From an uncultured Clostridia bacterium (lineage in GTDB: Bacteria > Bacillota > Clostridia > Oscillospirales > Oscillospiraceae), in contig CAMHER010000014.1 in NCBI GenBank assembly GCA_946184215.1, positions 1 to 17,300 of the forward strand: a DNA stretch of 17,300 bases. Direction: 5' to 3'. Each line of letters opens with the position of its first letter. Positions within the stretch are counted from its first letter, which is position 1. This document shows positions 7,164 through 14,723 of this stretch, one piece after another. A program made the position numbers and the translations under genes. The notes below the pieces were generated by a model that worked only from the letters and a program-made list of their open reading frames with translations, was not told the origin of the DNA and did no database searches.

Positions 7164-7460
7164 ATGAGCGAAGAATACGGCAGCGATTTTGTCACCATGA
7201 TCGACGACAAGGGCGAGGAGTTTACGCTGGAGGTTGTGGAAAGCATCGACTATAACGGCAAAACCTATACGGCGTTCCTGCCTGCGGACGTTGACGAGAA
7301 TGACCCGGACTATGGCCTCGTTCTGCTGTGCAATGCCGTTGACGAGAACGGCGAAGAGGTTTTCGACACGATCGACGATGACGACGAGCTGGAGGATGTT
7401 TATAACCAGTTTATGCGTATTCTCTTTGACGACGAGGACGAGGAAACTCCGAAGCAGTAA
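7164..7460 (+). CDS. DUF1292 (YrzB-like) acidic protein
   Basis: A 98-residue, very acidic cytoplasmic protein of the DUF1292 family. The family pattern is visible: an opening TMIDDKGEEFTLEVVESIDYNGKTY, the central VLLCNAVDENGEEVFDTIDDDDELEDVYNQF, and an acidic tail. Its biochemical role is unknown. In many Firmicutes the family lies beside ruvX and alaS; those genes are not in this window. The ATG at 7164 has GGAGG eight to nine bases upstream. It is followed not by a protein gene but by a structured RNA region and a strong terminator. Confidence 0.92.
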   Translation: MSEEYGSDFVTMIDDKGEEFTLEVVESIDYNGKTYTAFLPADVDENDPDYGLVLLCNAVDENGEEVFDTIDDDDELEDVYNQFMRILFDDEDEETPKQ

Positions 7461-7516
7461 TATCGCGCTTATGACGGACATAAGATAAAGATGTCCGAAG
7501 ATCGAGGAAGAAAACA

Positions 7517-7720
7517 AAGTCCTGCTGTGCGCGTGTCGTTTCTGACGAAACATTCACGGCCCATTAAACCCACATCTCTCATAAGGGATGCCGATTTGAG
7601 TCTGCGGATTGCAGGCCTCCCGGCTCTGCTGAGCCGGACGTTGGAAGCAGCGAAACAGAACTTAGGCGACCCACCTGCCCATTCGTGCAGGTTATAATTG
7701 GGCCGGCACGGCATAAGCGG
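7517..7720 (+). ncRNA. ssrS: Structured RNA, probably 6S RNA
   Basis: The region folds as one closed unit of about 200 nt. The ends pair: 7523-7530 with 7706-7713 (eight pairs, one G-U), then 7558-7566 with 7695-7704 after a side hairpin (7538-7542 with 7547-7551). An open middle carries small hairpins on each side (7573-7578 with 7585-7590; 7673-7678 with 7687-7692). A long apical arm ends in a 7-base-pair stem (7620-7626 with 7631-7637). Closing stem, central bubble and long apical arm are the 6S RNA plan, and the size fits. 6S RNA binds the sigma-A RNA polymerase holoenzyme in stationary phase. The SRP signature around the GGAA loop and RNase P core motifs are absent. I see no clear promoter of its own. 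Exact ends are uncertain. Confidence 0.6.
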
Positions 7721-7724
7721 GAGA

Positions 7725-7755
7725 GTCCCCGCAGGGAAACCTGCGGGGGCTTTTT
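7725..7755 (+). terminator. Strong rho-independent terminator after the 6S-like RNA
   Basis: CCCCGCAGG (7727-7735) pairs with CCTGCGGGG (7740-7748) around a GAAA tetraloop, with two more outer pairs, followed by five T's (7751-7755). It ends the plus-strand DUF1292/ncRNA unit before the convergent gdhA gene. Confidence 0.92.
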
Positions 7756-7796
7756 GCGCAAAAGAGGGATGAGGTCACGCACGAAGGCGGCGCAGA

Positions 7797-7831
7797 ACAA
7801 AATTCCGGGGTGCCGTGAAGGCACCCCGGAA
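7797..7831 (-). terminator. gdhA: Rho-independent terminator of gdhA
   Basis: Arms 7803-7814 and 7820-7831 pair over 12 bases around a 5-base loop, and the minus strand continues TTTTGTT. A second, weaker hairpin (7852-7858 with 7869-7875, AAAAGCG with CGCTTTT) lies eight bases after the gdhA stop, so termination may be tandem. Confidence 0.87.
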
Positions 7832-7882
7832 AGGGGAAAAAGCTAAGGAGCAAAAGCGTTGTGCAAAGCGCTTTTCTTACGA

Positions 7883-9232
7883 TCAGACGATACCCTGGGC
7901 CATCATGGCCTCGGCCACCTTCAGGAATCCGGCGACATTGGCGCCGACCATCAGATCGCCGGGCTTGCCGCACTCGACAGAGGCATCATAGCAGGCCTTG
8001 TAGATGTTCTTCATGATGCCGTGCAGCTTTTCATCGACCTCGTCGAAGCTCCAGGACATGCGGATGGAGTTCTGGCTCATTTCAAGACCCGATGTGGCGA
8101 CGCCGCCGGCATTGGAGGCCTTGCCGGGGGAGTAGAGCAGGCCGTTGCTCTTCACAACTTCGATCGCCTCAGGAGTCAGCGGCATGTTTGCACCTTCGAA
8201 TACGGCCATGCAGCCGTTGTCGACCAGGGCCTGGGCACCCTTCTCGTCCATCTCGTTCTGGCTGGCGCAGGGGTGCGCAATGTCGCACTTGACGGTCCAG
8301 ATGTTCTTGCAGCCTTCATGATATTCACTTCCGGGCACCTCGTCGGCATAGACGGAGATGCGGGCGCGTCTCTTCTGCTTGATATCGAAGAGCTTGGGCA
8401 GGTCAATGCCGTTCGGGTCGTAGACATAGCCCTGAGAATCGCTCATGGCAACGACCTTGCCGCCGAGCTGCGTGACCTTCTGCGCACAGTACTGCGCCAC
8501 GTTGCCGGAGCCGGAGACGACGACCGTTTTGCCCTCGTAGGAGGTGTTGGCAAGATGCTTGAGAGCCTCGGCCGAGAAGTAGCAAAGACCGTAGCCCGTG
8601 GCCTGGGTCCGGGCGAGAGAGCCGCCGAAGGTAAGCCCCTTGCCGGTGATGACGCCGCCCTCAAAGCGGTCGACGATGCGCTTGTACTGGCCGTACATGT
8701 AGGCGACCTCGCGTCCGCCGACGCCGATGTCGCCCGCGGGCGTGTCGGTGAACTGGCCGATGTGGCGGTAAAGCTCGGTCATAAAGCTCTGGCAGAAGCG
8801 CATGACCTCTGCGTCGGATTTGCCCTTCGGATCAAAGTCGGAACCGCCCTTGCCGCCGCCCATCGGCAGCGTGGTCAGGGAATTTTTGAGGATCTGCTCG
8901 AAGCCGAGGAACTTCATGATTGAGAGGTTGACAGAGGGATGGAAACGCAGACCGCCCTTGTAGGGGCCGATCGCGGAGTTGTACTGTACACGGTAGCCGC
9001 GGTTGACATGGACGACACCGTTGTCATCCGTCCAGGGAACACGGAATTCTATCACACGCTCAGGCTCGACAAACCGTTCCAGCAGGCCGGCTTTTTCCCA
9101 TTCGGGGTGCTTGTCGACGACGAGCTCCAAAGACTCGAAAACCTCGCGAACAGCCTGAAGAAATTCGGGCTCGTGGGAGTCACGCTTTTCGACCTCCGCA
9201 TAAACGCGCTTTAGATATTCATTGGTAAGCAT
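7883..9232 (-). CDS. gdhA: Glutamate dehydrogenase, NADP-type
   Basis: A 449-residue hexameric-type glutamate dehydrogenase, the usual length for bacterial GdhA. It interconverts 2-oxoglutarate plus ammonia and glutamate. The substrate region YKGGLRFHPS includes Lys92, the catalytic lysine is Lys128 in LPMGGGKGGSDFDPKG, and Asp168 lies in PAGDIGVGG. The Rossmann motif is GSGNVAQ at 241-247. MSDSQGYVYD after the second strand and GGVATSGLEMSQN near the C-terminus look more like the NADP-dependent, assimilatory enzymes than the NAD-dependent clostridial type; this is inference. The ATG at 9232 has AGGAGGTC five bases upstream. It stands alone, divergent from the epimerase gene, with its own promoter and terminators. 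Confidence 0.96.
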   Translation of the reverse strand: MLTNEYLKRVYAEVEKRDSHEPEFLQAVREVFESLELVVDKHPEWEKAGLLERFVEPERVIEFRVPWTDDNGVVHVNRGYRVQYNSAIGPYKGGLRFHPSVNLSIMKFLGFEQILKNSLTTLPMGGGKGGSDFDPKGKSDAEVMRFCQSFMTELYRHIGQFTDTPAGDIGVGGREVAYMYGQYKRIVDRFEGGVITGKGLTFGGSLARTQATGYGLCYFSAEALKHLANTSYEGKTVVVSGSGNVAQYCAQKVTQLGGKVVAMSDSQGYVYDPNGIDLPKLFDIKQKRRARISVYADEVPGSEYHEGCKNIWTVKCDIAHPCASQNEMDEKGAQALVDNGCMAVFEGANMPLTPEAIEVVKSNGLLYSPGKASNAGGVATSGLEMSQNSIRMSWSFDEVDEKLHGIMKNIYKACYDASVECGKPGDLMVGANVAGFLKVAEAMMAQGIV

Positions 9233-9251
9233 GGACTGACCTCCTTATTAT

Positions 9252-9272
9252 TTGACCGTAGTCATTGACCGT
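9252..9272 (-). repeat. gdhA: Direct repeat in the gdhA leader
   Basis: TTGACCGT occurs at 9252-9259 and again at 9265-9272, so on the minus strand ACGGTCAA is repeated with a 13-base period. Both lie between the predicted transcription start (about 9280) and the ribosome binding site of gdhA. Confidence 0.6.
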
Positions 9273-9286
9273 TTTCGGCTGAATAT

Positions 9287-9315
9287 ATTATAATCCAAGA
9301 AGTACAAATAAACAA
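9287..9315 (-). promoter_or_regulatory. gdhA: Promoter of gdhA
   Basis: A perfect TATAAT at 9292-9287 lies 17 bases after TTGTTT (9315-9310) on the minus strand. The predicted start gives a leader of about 45 bases containing a direct repeat. Confidence 0.55.
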
Positions 9316-9455
9316 GGGATACAGAAAAATAGACAAGTATTTTTGCACAAAAATTTGTAAAATTGTTAAAAGCACATAAAACAGTCTTGCTTTTTTTGAC
9401 GAAATAGACTAACCTTCTTTTTGCCTACAAGTGAAGAAAAAGGAGAGAGAGAACA

Positions 9456-10367
9456 ATGGTTCGACAGGATGACTTTTTCGGTTTTCAAAGTTATACCATA
9501 GAAAACGGAGCCCTGGCTCTTCGCGTCACGGAATACGGGGCATCGATCCTGAGCCTGCGGATCAGGGGCGAGGAAATGGTGCTTAGCTTTCCGGCGCTGG
9601 CGGAGTACGAGAAAAGCTCGGCCTGCCTCGGCGCGATCGTCGGACGCTGGGCCAACCGGATCGGCGGGGCAGGCTTCACGCTGGACGGAAAACGATATGA
9701 CCTTTGCGCCAACGAGAGAGGAAACACACTGCACGGCGGCAGCGAAGGGAACAGCTGGAACAAGCGCCGCTGGACAGGCCGCGTCGAGGACGACAATGCC
9801 GTGAGCTTTACGCTCGTCTCGCCGGACGGAGACAACGGCTTTCCAGGGGAGATGACGGCGCGCGTCGTGTACAGCGTCCTGCCTGACCGCGTGCGGATCG
9901 ATTTCGAGGGCAGCTCGTCAAAGGACACGTATTTCTCACCGACCTCGCATGTATATTTTTCCCTTGGGGAGACGAATATTCTCGGAGTGAAAATGCAGAT
10001 CAACGCTTTTGGACATCTGGAGGTTGACGACGCGCTGATCCCGACAGGGAAGATCCTGCCGACAGAGGGAGATTTTGACTTTTCCTCTCCGCGTACGGTC
10101 GGCCGTGATTACGACGACTGTTTCTGTCTGTCCGGTGAGGAAGCCTGTACTGCCCGGACGGAGAGGCATAAGCTTACGCTTTACACCGACTTCCCGGCGC
10201 TGCAGTTCTATACCGGCAAGTATCTCGACTGCGGCATCGCGCCGAACGCCGGTTTTGCCATCGAGCCGGAATATTATCCCGACACGCCCAACCGCCCGGA
10301 TTTTCCCGATGCACGGCTGCGCGCGGGGGAGACGTTCCGAAAATATCTCGCGTTTGTGATCGAATAA
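9456..10367 (+). CDS. galM: Aldose 1-epimerase (mutarotase)
   Basis: A 303-residue GalM-family enzyme, somewhat shorter than many relatives. It interconverts the alpha and beta anomers of hexoses such as galactose and glucose. Visible motifs are GRWANRI (Arg64), LHGG with His93, SHVYFSL with the catalytic acid His165, and AIEPEYYPDTPN with the catalytic base Glu270. The usual N-H-x-Y-F-N-L around the acid reads S-H-V-Y-F-S-L, a conservative variant. The ATG at 9456 has AAGGAG about 11 bases upstream. It is monocistronic, with no sugar transporter or kinase beside it, so its substrate cannot be inferred from context. The upstream region (9316-9455) is AT-rich but I find no confident promoter pair in it. 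Confidence 0.93.
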   Translation: MVRQDDFFGFQSYTIENGALALRVTEYGASILSLRIRGEEMVLSFPALAEYEKSSACLGAIVGRWANRIGGAGFTLDGKRYDLCANERGNTLHGGSEGNSWNKRRWTGRVEDDNAVSFTLVSPDGDNGFPGEMTARVVYSVLPDRVRIDFEGSSSKDTYFSPTSHVYFSLGETNILGVKMQINAFGHLEVDDALIPTGKILPTEGDFDFSSPRTVGRDYDDCFCLSGEEACTARTERHKLTLYTDFPALQFYTGKYLDCGIAPNAGFAIEPEYYPDTPNRPDFPDARLRAGETFRKYLAFVIE

Positions 10368-10370
10368 GGG

Positions 10371-10403
10371 TAAAAAACAGCGGCCGGGTTGACCCGGCCG
10401 CTG
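10371..10403 (-). terminator. hpf: Rho-independent terminator of hpf
   Basis: CAGCGGCCGGG (10378-10388) pairs perfectly with CCCGGCCGCTG (10393-10403) around TTGA. On the minus strand six T's follow (10377-10372). It lies between convergent galM and hpf and may also slow galM transcripts, although the plus side has no T-run. Confidence 0.9.
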
Positions 10404-10415
10404 CATCGTTATTCA

Positions 10416-10967
10416 TCAGTCGTTCAGCCCGTCGTCGCAGATCAGGCCGTAGCCGCCGTTCTTGCGCTCATAAACGACAGAGATCGCGTCCTCAGCGTCC
10501 ATATTGCGGAAAACGAAGAACTCATGACCCAGGAGATTCATCTGCAGGATCGCCTCCTGCACGCTCATGGGCTTGATGGAGAAGCGCTTGCTGCGGACAA
10601 CCTTGAACTCCTCCTCTTTATCCTCTTCCTCCGCGGGGACATAAGCAGGTACGGCGTCACGCTCCAACACACCGTCGCGCAGTCTCTTTTCAAGACGCGT
10701 CTTGTTCCGGCGGATCTGGCGCTCGATGGCGGCCACGCCGGAGTCGATGGATGCGTACATGTCGTTCGTAAGTTCGCTTGCTCTGTAGAACAGCCCGTTG
10801 TTGCGGATCGTGATTTCGGCGAGGAAGCGTCCGCGTTCAATGGAGAAGGTTACGGAAGCGTCAGCTTCAGTCTTGAAGAAGCGATCGAGCTTTCCGATCT
10901 TTTTCTCGGCATAGGCGCGCAGATCCTCGGACGAGTCCATCCGTTTCTCAGCAAAAGTGAACTTCAT
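10416..10967 (-). CDS. hpf: Ribosome hibernation promoting factor, long form
   Basis: A 183-residue long-form HPF, which pairs 70S ribosomes into inactive 100S dimers in stationary phase. The N-terminal ribosome-binding domain (about 1-95) begins MKFTFAEKRMDSSEDLR and includes EITIRNNGLFYRA and YASIDSGVAAIERQIRR. An acidic, lysine-containing linker (about 100-122) leads to the C-terminal dimerisation domain (about 125-180), with RSKRFSIKPMSVQEAILQM and HEFFVFRNMDAEDAISVVY. The ATG at 10967 has AGGAGG eight bases upstream. It is monocistronic, with its own promoter, a roughly 97-base leader that can fold, and a strong terminator. Confidence 0.96.
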   Translation of the reverse strand: MKFTFAEKRMDSSEDLRAYAEKKIGKLDRFFKTEADASVTFSIERGRFLAEITIRNNGLFYRASELTNDMYASIDSGVAAIERQIRRNKTRLEKRLRDGVLERDAVPAYVPAEEEDKEEEFKVVRSKRFSIKPMSVQEAILQMNLLGHEFFVFRNMDAEDAISVVYERKNGGYGLICDDGLND

Positions 10968-11070
10968 ACTGCCATTCCTCCTGTATCTGGCGGCAGGCGG
11001 CAGAGAAGCCGCATACCGCGCTTGAATTCGGCGGTATCACCGCTCAAAAGCGGATACCCTCCGTGTCAAT

Positions 11071-11098
11071 AGTATATCACGATTCTTTGACAAGTAAA
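11071..11098 (-). promoter_or_regulatory. hpf: Promoter of hpf
   Basis: On the minus strand TTTACT (11098-11093) and TATACT (11076-11071) are 16 bases apart. A TG at the extended -10 position (TGATATACT) strengthens it. The leader to the ATG is about 97 bases and carries a hairpin at 11033-11058. Confidence 0.52.
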
Positions 11099-11189
11099 AG
11101 TTTTTTTCCCGGCGAGAGCACAGGTTCGTCAGAACATACCGATTTGAAAGGATAAATTTGGTTAATCATACGAATTTACGGATATAAGC

Positions 11190-11219
11190 AAAAACGGAGC
11201 CGCGTTGCGGCTCCGTTTT
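11190..11219 (-). terminator. nadE: Rho-independent terminator of nadE
   Basis: AAAACGGAGCCGC (11191-11203) and GCGGCTCCGTTTT (11207-11219) form a 13-base-pair stem with a tiny loop, about 17 bases after the nadE stop. Both strands have T's at the base of the stem, so it can act in either direction; only nadE needs it here. Confidence 0.88.
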
Positions 11220-11235
11220 ACAAAAGAAGAAAGGC

Positions 11236-13128
11236 TCATTTACCCTCGTATTCCGCCAGCATGCGCAGGAACAGTGCGCTCTCACCGTCGGAGGGCATGC
11301 GAAGTCCCGTGCGCGGCGAGACGGAAAAAGCCTCGACCGACGGCCCGTCCATCAGACAGCTGCGCTTGAACTGCTGGGTGAACAGACGCGTGCAGTAGCT
11401 CTTCAGCCAGCGCAGCAGCTCCTCGTCGGAAAACTCGTCACCGTAAGCGATCTTGGCCAGACGCATCGTCTTGATCGGGTCAAAGCCGCAGATCAGGATC
11501 TTGTGTGTGAAGAAATCCTGCAGGCTGTACGAGCCGACGGCGTCCTCGCTCTTCTGCTCGATCAGGTCGTCGTGGATCGGCAGCAGCTCCGGCGTGACAG
11601 GGCAGTCCAGCACGTCGTACAGCGCGGCCTTGAGAATCTTATTGTCGGTTTTGGCCGCGATGTGGCTGACGGCGGCGCGGACCTGCGTCTTGGTCATGCC
11701 GATGTTGACGTCGTACATGCTGGTGTGGTCGCCGTTGTAGGTGCACCAGCCGTCGATATATTCGCTGAGATCCTCGGTGCCGACGTCAAGACCGTTTACC
11801 TTGTTGGCAATGTCCATAAGCACCTGCGTACGCTCGCGCGCCTGGGCGTTTTCAAAAGCGACGGAATAATCGTCATGCGCGTGGCCGATATCGTCAAAGT
11901 GCTGGTAGACGCTCTTGGAAATGTCTATCACGCGCACCTCGGCACCGATCTGCTCGGCAACGACAACGGCGTTGGACTTGGTGCGCGACGAGGTGCCGAA
12001 GCAGGGCATCGTGCAGGCAACGACATTGGTGGAGGGCAGCCCCATGCGTTTTGCCGCCATGGCGCTGACCATAACGGCGAGCGTCGAGTCCACACCGCCG
12101 GAGATGCCCACGACACAGTGGTCGAGATGGGCAAACTCCATGCGCTTGACAAGGCCGGAAACCTGAATATCCAGCATACGCTCACAGTATTTTGCCAGGG
12201 CCTCTTCCCCCTCAGGCAGATGGGGGTGCTTGGAATAGCGGCGGGTGAGAAGCGTCTCGCTCAGCTCTCCGCCCCAGGGGGCGAGACAGAGATCCTCACC
12301 GGGAAGATCAAAGCCGCCGCGCTTACGGCGGAGGTTGGTCAGATGCTGAACGTCGATTTCGCTGACGGCAAGGGCGCCGGCATACTCGCTTTCGGCAAGC
12401 AGCTCGCCGTTCTCCGCGACAAGGCAGAGACCGGAATAGCTGTTGTCCGTCGTACTCTCGCCACGTCCCGGCGCGGCCAGCACGAGAGAACAGCTCAGAC
12501 GCTTCGAGAGCGCGCGGATCTCGTCCACAGTGTCGCTGCCGGAGAAAACCGTCTCCGGGAAGCATGCCATCTGGGCGATAAGGGTCGCGCCTTCCAGAGC
12601 ATAGGAAACGGCGGGGGAGAGGATCTCGTCGCGGTCCGCGCCCAGTTCGACCGCAACGCGAAGCTCATCGAGCGCGTTGTGGACAAAGAGCGCGTTCGGG
12701 CAGAGACTGGTCTCATATCTGCCCACGGTGACAAAGTCGCTCTCACCGGCATATTCGGAAAAGAGCGTGTTGTTGACGTTCTCGCGGGGGACAAGAGCGA
12801 TGAGCTCACCGTCGCAGATCGCGGCGGCAACACTGAGCAGACGGGCACCGAAGGCAAAGGGCAGGCCGACAAAGCTCAGCATGTCCATACCCTCCGTCGC
12901 GGCGACAACACGCTCCAACGCTTTTGCTGCACCGTCCAATACGACACGGTGGGCGATCATATCGCCGCAGGTTACGCCGGTCAGCGTGAGCTCGGGAAAA
13001 ACAAGGACTTTGACGCCTGCCTGATACGCGCTTTCGATAGATTCGATCACACGCGCGGCGTTGTAGTCGCAGTCAGCTACCCGGATCACGGGCGAGGCTG
13101 CGGCGACTTTTACAAATCCATCTTTCAT
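11236..13128 (-). CDS. nadE: NAD+ synthetase with degenerate glutaminase domain
   Basis: A 630-residue two-domain NAD+ synthetase, full length for the glutamine-dependent type. It makes NAD+ from deamido-NAD+, ATP and a nitrogen donor. The N-terminal nitrilase-fold domain (about 5-275) keeps Glu46 in FPELTLTG. The usual catalytic lysine is Arg115 (VPREN), and the usual EICED nucleophile motif reads ELGAD at 161-165, with Gly163 in place of Cys. The synthetase domain (about 315-625) keeps the PP-loop GISGGVDS at 341-348 and the GTEDLSE and CTYNGDH motifs. Ammonia is therefore the likely nitrogen source (inference). The ATG at 13128 is preferred over a TTG two codons upstream because AAGGA sits at better spacing. 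It follows glyS after 107 bases that carry a palindromic repeat; no separate promoter is obvious. Confidence 0.93.
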   Translation of the reverse strand: MKDGFVKVAAASPVIRVADCDYNAARVIESIESAYQAGVKVLVFPELTLTGVTCGDMIAHRVVLDGAAKALERVVAATEGMDMLSFVGLPFAFGARLLSVAAAICDGELIALVPRENVNNTLFSEYAGESDFVTVGRYETSLCPNALFVHNALDELRVAVELGADRDEILSPAVSYALEGATLIAQMACFPETVFSGSDTVDEIRALSKRLSCSLVLAAPGRGESTTDNSYSGLCLVAENGELLAESEYAGALAVSEIDVQHLTNLRRKRGGFDLPGEDLCLAPWGGELSETLLTRRYSKHPHLPEGEEALAKYCERMLDIQVSGLVKRMEFAHLDHCVVGISGGVDSTLAVMVSAMAAKRMGLPSTNVVACTMPCFGTSSRTKSNAVVVAEQIGAEVRVIDISKSVYQHFDDIGHAHDDYSVAFENAQARERTQVLMDIANKVNGLDVGTEDLSEYIDGWCTYNGDHTSMYDVNIGMTKTQVRAAVSHIAAKTDNKILKAALYDVLDCPVTPELLPIHDDLIEQKSEDAVGSYSLQDFFTHKILICGFDPIKTMRLAKIAYGDEFSDEELLRWLKSYCTRLFTQQFKRSCLMDGPSVEAFSVSPRTGLRMPSDGESALFLRMLAEYEGK

Positions 13129-13148
13129 ATCCAATTCCTTTCCTTATA

Positions 13149-13197
13149 GCCTTCCCTCTTGGGGGAAGGTGTCAGACCTCGTCTGACGGATGAGGGG
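13149..13197. repeat. REP-like double-hairpin palindromic element
   Basis: Two adjacent inverted repeats: CCTTCCC (13150-13156) with GGGAAGG (13163-13169), and GTCAGAC (13171-13177) with GTCTGAC (13181-13187), followed by GGATGAGGGG. The GGGGGAAGG and GACGGATGAGGGG parts match my recollection of dispersed palindromes common between genes in Oscillospiraceae. It fills much of the glyS-nadE gap. No second copy is seen in this window. Confidence 0.65.
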
Positions 13198-13235
13198 AGT
13201 ATCGACCATTTGAGGGGCCTTTCAGCTGAGATCGA

Positions 13236-14660
13236 TCAGAACCTGATGCGCTCGGAGATGTAGCTCTTGACTTCGCTGATCGGGATACGGACCTGCTCCA
13301 TGCTGTCGCGGTCGCGGATCGTGACACAGTGATCCGCCTCATCGGTCTCGGTGCCGACGGTGTTGAAGTCAAAGGTGATGCAGAACGGTGTGCCGATCTC
13401 GTCTTCACGGCGATAGCGCTTGCCGATCGAGCCGGTCTCGTCATAGTCGCACATAAACTCCTTCGACAGCTCGCGGTAGAGCTCCATCGCGGGGCCGGTC
13501 AGGATTTCCTTCTTCGACAGCGGCAGGATCGCGCACTTGTAGGGCGCGAGCGCCGGGTGAAGATGCAGAACGGTGCGGATATCGTCGTTGCCCTTCTTGT
13601 CCTGACCGACGACCTGCTCGTCATAGGCCTCGCACAGGAAGGCGAGAGCGACGCGGTCGCAGCCGAGCGAGGGCTCGATCACGTAGGGGATATAGTGCTC
13701 GTTGGTGTCCTGGTCGAAATAGCTCAGATCCTTGCCGGAGGCCTCCTGATGGCGGCCAAGGTCATAATCCGTACGGTCGGCAATGCCCCACAACTCGCCC
13801 CAGTCGGTGAAGGGGAAGGCGTATTCGATGTCGGTCGTGGCGCGGGAGTAAAACGCGAGCTCGGCCTTCTCGTGGTCGCGCAGACGCAGGTGCTCTTCCT
13901 TGATGCCGAGGGAGAGCAGCCACTTCTGGCAGTAATCCTTCCAGTAGGCGAACCACTCGAGGTCGGTGCCGGGCTTGCAGAAGAATTCGCACTCCATCTG
14001 CTCGAACTCACGGGTACGGAAGGTGAAGTTGCCCGGGGTGATCTCATTGCGGAAGGCCTTGCCGACCTGGCAGACGCCGAAGGGCAGTTTCCTTCTCGTG
14101 GTGCGCTGGATGTTGGCAAAGTTAACGAAAATGCCCTGCGCGGTCTCCGGACGGAGATAGCAGACAGAGGAGGAATCCTCGGTCACGCCGATGGCCGTTT
14201 TGAACATCAGGTTGAACTTACGGATCGGGGTGAAATTGTGCTTGCCGCATACCGGGCAGACGATATCCTCGTGCTCGGCGATGAAGGCGTCCATCTCGTC
14301 GAAGCTCATCGCGTCGACATTGACCTCGCCATGCACGTCACCGATCAGCTTGTCGGCGCGGTGGCGTGCCTTGCAGCTGCGGCAGTCGAGCAGCGGGTCG
14401 GAGAAGCCGGCGACATGTCCGGTGGTGACCCAGGTCTGGGGGTTCATGATGATGGCGGCGTCAAGCCCGACATTGTAGGGGCTTTCCTGCACAAACTTCT
14501 TCAGCCAGGCCTTCTTGACGTTGTTTTTAAACTCAACGCCGAGCGGACCGTAGTCCCAGGAGTTGGCAAGGCCGCCGTAAATCTCGCTTCCGGCGTAGAC
14601 AAAGCCGCGGTTTTTGCACAGGGCAACGATTTTGTCCATTGTTTTTTCGCTGTGTTCCAT
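13236..14660 (-). CDS. glyS: Glycyl-tRNA synthetase, alpha2 (single-subunit) type
   Basis: A 474-residue class II synthetase that charges tRNA-Gly. Single-chain family motifs are clear: GSEIYGGLANSWDYGPLG near the N-terminus, then MNPQTWVTTGHVAGFSDPL. Two CxxC pairs, Cys93/Cys96 and Cys135/Cys138, probably bind zinc. Motif 2 is seen in YLRPETAQGIFVNF and VGKAFRNEITPGNFTFRTREFEQME, and motif 3 in VIEPSLGCDRVALAF. The anticodon-binding domain lies at about 375-470. The ATG at 14660 is chosen because AAGGA lies eight bases upstream and homology starts there; the frame runs on to 14723 without support. The leader is about 57 bases, too short for a T-box. It is divergent from the deacetylase gene and probably cotranscribed with nadE. 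Confidence 0.95.
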   Translation of the reverse strand: MEHSEKTMDKIVALCKNRGFVYAGSEIYGGLANSWDYGPLGVEFKNNVKKAWLKKFVQESPYNVGLDAAIIMNPQTWVTTGHVAGFSDPLLDCRSCKARHRADKLIGDVHGEVNVDAMSFDEMDAFIAEHEDIVCPVCGKHNFTPIRKFNLMFKTAIGVTEDSSSVCYLRPETAQGIFVNFANIQRTTRRKLPFGVCQVGKAFRNEITPGNFTFRTREFEQMECEFFCKPGTDLEWFAYWKDYCQKWLLSLGIKEEHLRLRDHEKAELAFYSRATTDIEYAFPFTDWGELWGIADRTDYDLGRHQEASGKDLSYFDQDTNEHYIPYVIEPSLGCDRVALAFLCEAYDEQVVGQDKKGNDDIRTVLHLHPALAPYKCAILPLSKKEILTGPAMELYRELSKEFMCDYDETGSIGKRYRREDEIGTPFCITFDFNTVGTETDEADHCVTIRDRDSMEQVRIPISEVKSYISERIRF

Positions 14661-14723
14661 AGTCTCTTTCCTTTCCCGCGGCTGGCTGCCGCAGAGAGTA
14701 TTTATCATTGCTGACAAACTCAC

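Noticed and set aside
7611..7660. SRP RNA suggested by GGAAGCAGC
   Set aside because: The matching strand of the SRP domain IV loop (GTCAGG type) is missing from the correct position, and the overall fold follows the 6S plan instead.
9316..9455. Promoter for galM in the AT-rich region, with TTGACG at 9396
   Set aside because: No acceptable -10 lies 16-18 bases downstream, so I could not support a specific site.
11503..13149. Long plus-strand open frame opposite nadE
   Set aside because: It is the antisense shadow of nadE, without translation signals or domain content.
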